Origin: a virus
Reading direction: 5' to 3' (one strand)
IMG/VR virus record: IMGVR_UViG_3300010885_061583
Coordinates: 1 to 36,284 of that record
Length of the DNA stretch: 36,284 nucleotides
The position numbers and the translations under genes are program-made. A model generated the notes under the pieces. It was not told where the DNA came from. It did not search any database and was given only the letters and a program-made list of their open reading frames with translations. Positions 31,634 to 36,284 of the stretch are shown one piece after another (within the stretch, counting starts at the first letter, position 1; every line of letters starts with the position of its first letter).

Positions 31634-32230
31634 TTAAACGTGTAGTATACCGATACCCATATCTTTAGATGTAATAATCTCTTCGTGTTTATAGTTGTTT
31701 TTAATTTCTTTCCAAAATCTTGGACCGCCATCTTCATTTTCCGCAATATCATGAAAAGCTATTATTCCTCCTTTACGAACAAGCGGGGAGTACATATTAT
31801 AGTCTCTTAATATTGCATCATACCTATGATCTCCGTCTATAAATAGAAAATCTATTTGTTTATCGTTAATTATTTTTTTAACGCTATTTAATGTTGAATC
31901 ATAAAATGAATGAACTGGAAGCAAATATAATTTACAATTTTTATCTTTAGCCCATTTAGGCCAATCATTTTTGTAGCAACTTTCTTGTCTTTTAACTCTC
32001 CAATCATTAGGGCCTACGAACTTACTAACTGGCAAATCAATAGATATAGCAGTAGAGTTATCTTGACTATAATGTATAAAGTGTTGTAATGTCCATCCAA
32101 ATAAAGAACCAATTTCAATAAACGCGTTAACTTTTAAATCTATATAACGCTCTAATAAAAATTCAAATTCTTCTATTATTTGACTTCCACCATCGTTTTC
32201 TCTTAATATTTTAGCTATTGTATTATTCAT
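31634..32230 (-). CDS. Class I SAM methyltransferase (Methyltransf_24/cephalosporin-hydroxylase-like)
   Basis: This 198-residue protein has a Rossmann methyltransferase fold. NAFIEIGSLFGWTLQHF at 35-51 is the SAM loop, and AISIDLPVSK at 61-70 holds the acidic strand end. DFLFIDGDHRYDAILRDYN at 127-145 is a hallmark of the Methyltransf_24 group, and GGIIAFHDIAE at 154-164 closes it. The FIDGDHRYD motif provides metal-binding Asp and His. Related enzymes methylate sugars or amino-sugars in antibiotic and surface-glycan loci. It lies between two GT genes with 3-5 nt gaps. Together with the TylF-like gene it gives the island two methylating enzymes. Confidence 0.87.
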   Translation of the reverse strand: MNNTIAKILRENDGGSQIIEEFEFLLERYIDLKVNAFIEIGSLFGWTLQHFIHYSQDNSTAISIDLPVSKFVGPNDWRVKRQESCYKNDWPKWAKDKNCKLYLLPVHSFYDSTLNSVKKIINDKQIDFLFIDGDHRYDAILRDYNMYSPLVRKGGIIAFHDIAENEDGGPRFWKEIKNNYKHEEIITSKDMGIGILHV

Positions 32231-32233
32231 TTA

Positions 32234-32980
32234 TTAATGAGTAAAATTGTTTGTTATATTGACATTTTCATACTTTAATTGTGTTTTTTTAAAAAGTTTA
32301 TATTTTTGTTCGTAAGCGTGTACATAATTTATATTATTATGGGTGCCACCAAAATCAATACCAGTATCTTCTTTAGATGCATTATGTTTATTTTTATACC
32401 AACTCATACCTTCAAAATGAAAATAATATTTACCTAACAGATCGATATCTCCAATTTTTAAATTAGCATTTTTAATATCTTCAAAAAACGTTGAACCGAT
32501 ATCGTATATTTTATCGGTTTTAAAACTTTCTTTCATTTTTGTTTCGTTAAAAAAAACAATATTATTATTTTTTATTGTTTCAACATCTATAAAACAATGC
32601 CAGGGGTTAACTCTGTTATAGATAGATTTGCTTCCTCGATCTCCTTCTACTTTACCCATTACAGTTAAATCCATATCTTTAAATTGTTTAAAGATAACAC
32701 TATGATCTTTTAAAAAAATAACATCAGTATCAACAAGAAGAGCATATTTTGTTTTACATAATTTTAAAGCTTCATTAACTCCGTCACCATGACTCATACC
32801 AGGGTTTGATGTATACGGAACTTTATGATCATATAATAAATCTTTTGTATTATTATTTGTAGAATTATCACATAATACAAGTCTTTGTATTTTATTGTGT
32901 ACATGCATCCATGATTTTAACATCGTAAGTGTTATATCGGGTGTGTTATAAGAACACGTTAATAAGGTTAGATCATCCAT
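32234..32980 (-). CDS. GT2-family glycosyltransferase
   Basis: The 248 residues begin with a GT-A fold: MDDLTLLTCSYNTPD at 1-15, RLVLCDNSTN at 33-42 and a LLVDTDVIFL stretch at 81-90 with the metal-binding DTD. The GMSHGDGVNEALKL run at 61-74 matches the GT2 nucleotide loop 'N-x-G-x-a-x-A-x-N-x-g'. The C-terminal third (FHFEGMSWYKNK, near residues 192-203) resembles rhamnosyltransferase-like acceptor regions. It overlaps the upstream GT2 gene by 8 nt. Its N-terminal DDLTLLTCSYNTPD start is well suited to ATG at 32980. Donor and acceptor cannot be read. Confidence 0.85.
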   Translation of the reverse strand: MDDLTLLTCSYNTPDITLTMLKSWMHVHNKIQRLVLCDNSTNNNTKDLLYDHKVPYTSNPGMSHGDGVNEALKLCKTKYALLVDTDVIFLKDHSVIFKQFKDMDLTVMGKVEGDRGSKSIYNRVNPWHCFIDVETIKNNNIVFFNETKMKESFKTDKIYDIGSTFFEDIKNANLKIGDIDLLGKYYFHFEGMSWYKNKHNASKEDTGIDFGGTHNNINYVHAYEQKYKLFKKTQLKYENVNITNNFTH

Positions 32981-33791
32981 TTTTTATTTTTTTTAATATA
33001 TGTATGACCTCTTCTTTAGTGAAGAGTGGTGGTTGATTCGGGTAATGACCGTGCTTTTGTAGATAGTACTCACGTCCTTTATTGACGTTTTCAAACCATT
33101 CTCGAGTTTGTTTGGCTATTGCTGAATTATTAATAGCACCTTCAACTTCTCCAAGATATTTGTGGCTGTCTTCAATATCTGCAAACCACCAAAATGGCGG
33201 ATGATAGCCAGCCTTTATTATGCGATACGTATGATCAACATGATCCCAGGCATTATAAAATTGCTCATCAATATAACCTACTTTTTGTAATACTTCTTTT
33301 GTAAAAAAAGAAAACATGCCGGCAACATGTGTGTATAGAGAAATTTTTATTTTACCGTAATCTATAGTAACACGCGGATCGGGCTCTGAGTTTTGATTTA
33401 ATTCATGTCGATTGTGAAGATCAAACTGTACATTTTGTTTACGGTTAAAGGGGGAACCGGGACCGTAATTAAAATGTTGAATACCGGTAATTTTAGAAGC
33501 TTCAATATATTTTTGAAATACATCTTTATTTTTAATAATAACATCGTCTTCAATAATAAAAATATAATCACAATCTTTAAGATATTTTAATGCTCTATTT
33601 TTAGTACTACCGACTCCCTGTCTAGATGGTATATTGTTGTATACTTTTATATCACCGGCGTCTATTTTACTCTGTCCGTCATTAACAATGTAAAGGTCGT
33701 CTATAAAAACATCTTTTAAAGAGCTAATTAATTTTTTAAGGTAATCAGGTCTATCACAAGTTATAATTCCTACTCCAATTTTAGTGCTCAT
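32973..33791 (-). CDS. GT2-like glycosyltransferase, first gene of the glycan island
   Basis: I place the start at ATG 33791 (MSTKIGVGIITCDRP), overlapping gp47 by 11 nt; an upstream ATG at 33821 would add 10 residues and overlap gp47 by 41 nt. The 272 residues start with a GT-A strand-loop, then DDLYIVNDGQ at 31-40, RQGVGSTKNRALKYL at 57-71 (the GT2 nucleotide loop) and YIFIIEDDVII at 76-86 with the acidic EDD metal site. Later, a GYIDEQFYNAWDHVDHTYRI run matches the acceptor domain of small GT2 proteins. Overlap with gp47 means the glycan genes are translated from the gp47 mRNA. The function is addition of one sugar to an unknown acceptor. Confidence 0.86.
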   Translation of the reverse strand: MSTKIGVGIITCDRPDYLKKLISSLKDVFIDDLYIVNDGQSKIDAGDIKVYNNIPSRQGVGSTKNRALKYLKDCDYIFIIEDDVIIKNKDVFQKYIEASKITGIQHFNYGPGSPFNRKQNVQFDLHNRHELNQNSEPDPRVTIDYGKIKISLYTHVAGMFSFFTKEVLQKVGYIDEQFYNAWDHVDHTYRIIKAGYHPPFWWFADIEDSHKYLGEVEGAINNSAIAKQTREWFENVNKGREYYLQKHGHYPNQPPLFTKEEVIHILKKIKNG

Positions 33792-34842
33792 TTGTAGTTT
33801 GAGATATCCTATACAGGTCAATACATTTATCTAATATATCTTTTTTTGGCACGGGTGTATCTAAAAGATTTACAAATTCATGCAAAGCAGTATCAATATC
33901 AATGCTAATTTCATTTAATTCTGTAGCAGATAACTGCACTGATTCAAAAATATTAAAATCTGTACGGACGTGTTTAGGCTTGTATTGATTAAATTTAGAA
34001 AGCATTAAACTAAGCACTTGCTCATTAACGTTTCTATCAACACAAAGACTGACAAAATTATTTGATAGTTCTTCTGAAATATTTTCTAAAGATATTTTAC
34101 CATCTAAAAGATCAGATATTTTAATTTTTTTATGTTTGGGTGTTATATTATTTTCAATTAACTCTAAAGATAAATCATCAGTATTTAAAATTGTAAACCC
34201 TTTTGTTTGTTCTCTATCTCCAAAATCTAATTCATATGGAGAGCCAAGATATATAATAGATTTACCATTGGTATATTTTCTATGATCCCTGCAATGGAAG
34301 TGTCCGGACATAACAAGTTTTGCTTTGTTTAATAATGACACACTTTCTATTCCATGATCACATACTTTATGAGAATTCATTTTAAAATTAAGAATCTCAA
34401 AATGGCCCACTAATACATCACATACAGGTATTTCTTCTAGGCCTATACCCCAAGGACAGAAAGTGTATTTTTTACCGTTGATAGTATGAGATACAAGGTC
34501 TTGATATACCGTTATATTTTTGTAACCGTCGAGAATAGAAATAGAATTAATATCAGATTTATCTTTATAATAACAATCATGATTGCCAGTAATAGCAACA
34601 ATATTATATTTTGACAATATATTAAAGAATTCTCGAGCGCAATGTATTGTATTAACACCAATCTCATGCCGATTGTGAAATATATCACCAGCTATAATGA
34701 TATCTTTAATGTCTCTAAGCTTTAACTCTTTATCAAGCCAACGAGCAAAATCTAAAGCAATGTTGTGCCAAGATTGGGAGTTTTGGTGAACACCTAAATG
34801 TATATCAGATATACAAGCAACTTTATTAGAACTGAATTGCAT
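33781..34842 (-). CDS. gp47: Recombination nuclease subunit gp47 (Mre11/SbcD-like)
   Basis: Gp47 is the metallophosphoesterase partner of gp46. The 353 residues contain SDIHLG at 12-17 (D13, H15), AGDIFHNR at 51-58, TGNHDC at 85-90, VGHFE at 145-149 and SGHFHCRD at 179-186. These five blocks supply the two-metal active site, and none is missing. The C-terminal 130 residues bind gp46 or DNA. The length is close to the T4 protein (339). The ATG overlaps the gp55 stop by 1 nt as TAATG. Its stop lies inside the first glycosyltransferase gene, so it is the last core gene before the island. In T4 gp46 follows closely. Confidence 0.96.
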   Translation of the reverse strand: MQFSSNKVACISDIHLGVHQNSQSWHNIALDFARWLDKELKLRDIKDIIIAGDIFHNRHEIGVNTIHCAREFFNILSKYNIVAITGNHDCYYKDKSDINSISILDGYKNITVYQDLVSHTINGKKYTFCPWGIGLEEIPVCDVLVGHFEILNFKMNSHKVCDHGIESVSLLNKAKLVMSGHFHCRDHRKYTNGKSIIYLGSPYELDFGDREQTKGFTILNTDDLSLELIENNITPKHKKIKISDLLDGKISLENISEELSNNFVSLCVDRNVNEQVLSLMLSKFNQYKPKHVRTDFNIFESVQLSATELNEISIDIDTALHEFVNLLDTPVPKKDILDKCIDLYRISQTTNEH

Positions 34843-36284
34843 TATTCGTTTTCTACTACATATGATCCATCATAATCGGTGTCAAATTTTGTATTCTTTT
34901 GAAAGGGTAATTGACCTGATTCCGTTAAAAGAGAGTATACTTCATTTTGATAACGGTGAATAGTATCATGCTCTTTCTTTTCTTTTTTAATTCTATTTTG
35001 AAATGCTCTATAAGCTACTTTAGTAAAGTAAGAAAAAGGATTATAACCGGAATTACATTTAAATCTTTGGCGTGTTAATGCAGTAATCATTTTAATAATT
35101 GCATCCCCGATCATTTCTTCCTTGTAAGAATTACCCGTTATATGAACGTACTTACCCCTTCTGCAGACAAAAGTACCATATTCAGTTTCAGGGCACCAAA
35201 TTTTACCTGTATATTTGAAAGTGGGTTTATTAGGGTGTTGTTTTTTACCTTCTTGTTTTGCCAGCTTCGAACGATAATCGCCGCCAGGTCTAGGTTTTGC
35301 TCCATGCATATTAATAGATTCTCCACGAACTGTTAATTTAGGCTCTGAAAAAATATTTACTGTGTAATATTCTTTATTACTAAAGAGAGAAAGGTTTTTA
35401 ACTTTTTTTGTTGATGTTGTTAAACCAGCTATAGTACAAAGAGCAATAAAGTTATCTATATGTTTTTTATCTCTTTGATTGTAAGACCAATTTGTAGGGC
35501 CTTTAGTAAAGAATTGTTTTCTAATATGCCCGTCTCCATCGACCATAGCTTTAATAAGTTTAAGGCGTTGTTCTTGTGTTAATTCAAGAATAAACTCCAT
35601 TGATAAAATTTTATCTTTTGCAGCTTTAATAATATTATTAGCAATATCTTTTGTAATTCTAAAGCATTTTATTTCAGGGTTTGTCCAACTATATTCTTTA
35701 TATTTTGCTCCTACTGTTTTAAGAAGCTGTCTAATTTTTTGAGCTTTTGTCCCCTCTTTTTGAAATATTTGCACGCAATGAGTTCGTTTACCATAAACGT
35801 AATTACCTTCTGTAACAGCCCATCCAACAATTTCTACAAATTCATCTGTATATATAGGTTTCTTATCTTTAACGGGGTTTCCTATTAAAATTATATCTTC
35901 CTGTGCTTTAATATATTCAACCGGCTTAATACCGTCTTGTAAAGATACAAATTTATGATTAGGTGTTACTAGGCTGTCAAGACCTTTCATATCAAGTTTA
36001 AACATAAGACCGTTATAATCCCCAACAAATATATCTTTTATCCTACTCCAAACAAGTGTTTTAGTGCTGACGTTATAAGAAAGAATTTTGTCGGTTAATT
36101 GAATATCTTTATATGAAAGCCACCCCCTTTGGGTCAACGCCTCTGTTTGTTCATCAACACAGTAATTGATAAAGTTTTGTGCATAACCAAGCCGGGTTGC
36201 GATTTTTTGAATCATATCAGCTAAATCAGAGGGAATATCTTTACCGCCTTTTTCGTAATAACCGATAATAAGTTGCTCCATCTC
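34842..36284 (-). CDS. gp55: Late sigma factor gp55 interrupted by a homing intein (5' end outside window)
   Basis: Gp55 directs host RNA polymerase to late promoters and works with the clamp. The frame is open to base 36284 and the first visible Met is at 36281; T4 gp55 has about 14 more residues before the same LLQAII helix (here EQLIIGYYEK), so the true start is probably upstream. Numbered from that Met, residues 1-40 are the N-extein, ending LGYAQNFINY. Residues 41-384 are an intein. Residues 385-479 are the C-extein, starting SYKEEMIGDAI and continuing NPFSYFTKVAYRAFQNRIKK, which matches T4 gp55 region 2 ([20 protein letters not shown]). The C-terminus, DYDGSYVVENE, lacks the T4-type LDFLYE clamp-binding peptide. 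Without splicing the sigma factor should be inactive. Confidence 0.93.
   Translation of the reverse strand, partial: EMEQLIIGYYEKGGKDIPSDLADMIQKIATRLGYAQNFINYCVDEQTEALTQRGWLSYKDIQLTDKILSYNVSTKTLVWSRIKDIFVGDYNGLMFKLDMKGLDSLVTPNHKFVSLQDGIKPVEYIKAQEDIILIGNPVKDKKPIYTDEFVEIVGWAVTEGNYVYGKRTHCVQIFQKEGTKAQKIRQLLKTVGAKYKEYSWTNPEIKCFRITKDIANNIIKAAKDKILSMEFILELTQEQRLKLIKAMVDGDGHIRKQFFTKGPTNWSYNQRDKKHIDNFIALCTIAGLTTSTKKVKNLSLFSNKEYYTVNIFSEPKLTVRGESINMHGAKPRPGGDYRSKLAKQEGKKQHPNKPTFKYTGKIWCPETEYGTFVCRRGKYVHITGNSYKEEMIGDAIIKMITALTRQRFKCNSGYNPFSYFTKVAYRAFQNRIKKEKKEHDTIHRYQNEVYSLLTESGQLPFQKNTKFDTDYDGSYVVENE
35130..36161 (-). mobile_element. Homing intein in gp55 with LAGLIDADG endonuclease
   Basis: These 344 residues (41-384 of the precursor) begin with catalytic Cys41 in CVDEQTEALTQRGW, block A. 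Block B is DSLVTPNHKF with T106 and H109. The C-terminal splice region reads WCPETEYGTFVCRRGKYVH and ends ITGN, with Asn384 followed by Ser385 as the first extein residue. The penultimate residue is Gly, not the usual His. A LAGLIDADG endonuclease is inserted between the splicing blocks: VGWAVTEGN at 152-160 and KLIKAMVDGDG at 241-251 are its two helical motifs, with acidic E158 and D248-D250. Both splicing and homing parts look intact. Joining residues 40 and 385 gives a continuous T4-like gp55. Confidence 0.93.

Noticed and set aside
33792-33821. Upstream start at 33821 for the first glycosyltransferase
   Set aside because: The extra ten residues do not resemble the family N-terminus, while MSTKIGVGII at 33791 does, and the overlap with gp47 would be larger.
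1-36284. tRNA genes, CRISPR arrays, insertion sequences or attachment sites
   Set aside because: Gaps between genes are at most about 65 nt and hold no cloverleaf, direct-repeat array, transposase or inverted terminal repeats that I could see.

Overview
The window is a piece of a tailed-phage genome of the T4-like myovirus type. T4-type proteins can be read for the tail sheath (gp18, cut by the left edge), a tail-tube-like protein, the large terminase (gp17), sliding clamp (gp45), ssDNA-binding protein (gp32), replicative helicase (gp41), UvsX recombinase, DNA polymerase (gp43, in two genes), the gp46/gp47 recombination nuclease and the late sigma factor gp55 (its 5' end runs off the right edge). 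All genes but one lie on the minus strand, so transcription runs from high to low coordinates. The DNA is A+T-rich and genes are packed with 1-10 nt overlaps or very short gaps. No stretch longer than about 65 nt lacks a gene, and I see no tRNA, CRISPR array or insertion sequence. Recognisable Shine-Dalgarno sequences are missing in front of most genes, even gp32. This makes a host with weak SD dependence (for example Bacteroidota) possible, but the host is not established.

Layout in transcription order, right to left. (1) 36284-33781: gp55, interrupted by a 344-residue homing intein, then gp47. (2) 33791-18816: an island of about 15 kb with 18 genes for glycan and sugar metabolism. It holds GT-A and GT-B glycosyltransferases including GT10, GT61 and GT7-like members, two methyltransferases, a glycosyltransferase-kinase fusion, a HAD phosphatase, a small GDPD-like enzyme, a class II aldolase and a tandem nucleotidyltransferase. 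It separates gp47 from gp46, whose products form one complex. (3) 18751-13140: gp46, a GT-B glycosyltransferase and a DNA polymerase split cleanly between its exonuclease and polymerase domains. (4) 13124-10262: a 7-deazaguanine DNA-modification set (DpdA-like transglycosylase, formyltransferase, P-loop kinase, QueF), with FolE farther along at 5389-4724. (5) 10226-3543: an unknown protein, UvsX, gp41, a small unknown, a gp59-like protein, gp32, FolE, a Q/P-rich protein and the clamp. (6) 3520-1: late genes with TAAATA-type late-promoter-like motifs, including the terminase, a tube-like protein and the sheath.

How the parts may work together: FolE would supply the first step to 7-deazapurines, QueF reduces preQ0 to preQ1, DpdA would exchange the base into DNA, and the formyltransferase is well placed to cap the preQ1 amine. 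QueD, QueE and QueC are not in this window and would have to come from elsewhere in the phage or from the host. The glycan island could build or remodel a complex glycan on the virion or the host surface; its acceptor cannot be read from sequence. The gp55 intein makes late transcription depend on protein splicing. These three systems are the most noteworthy content of the window.
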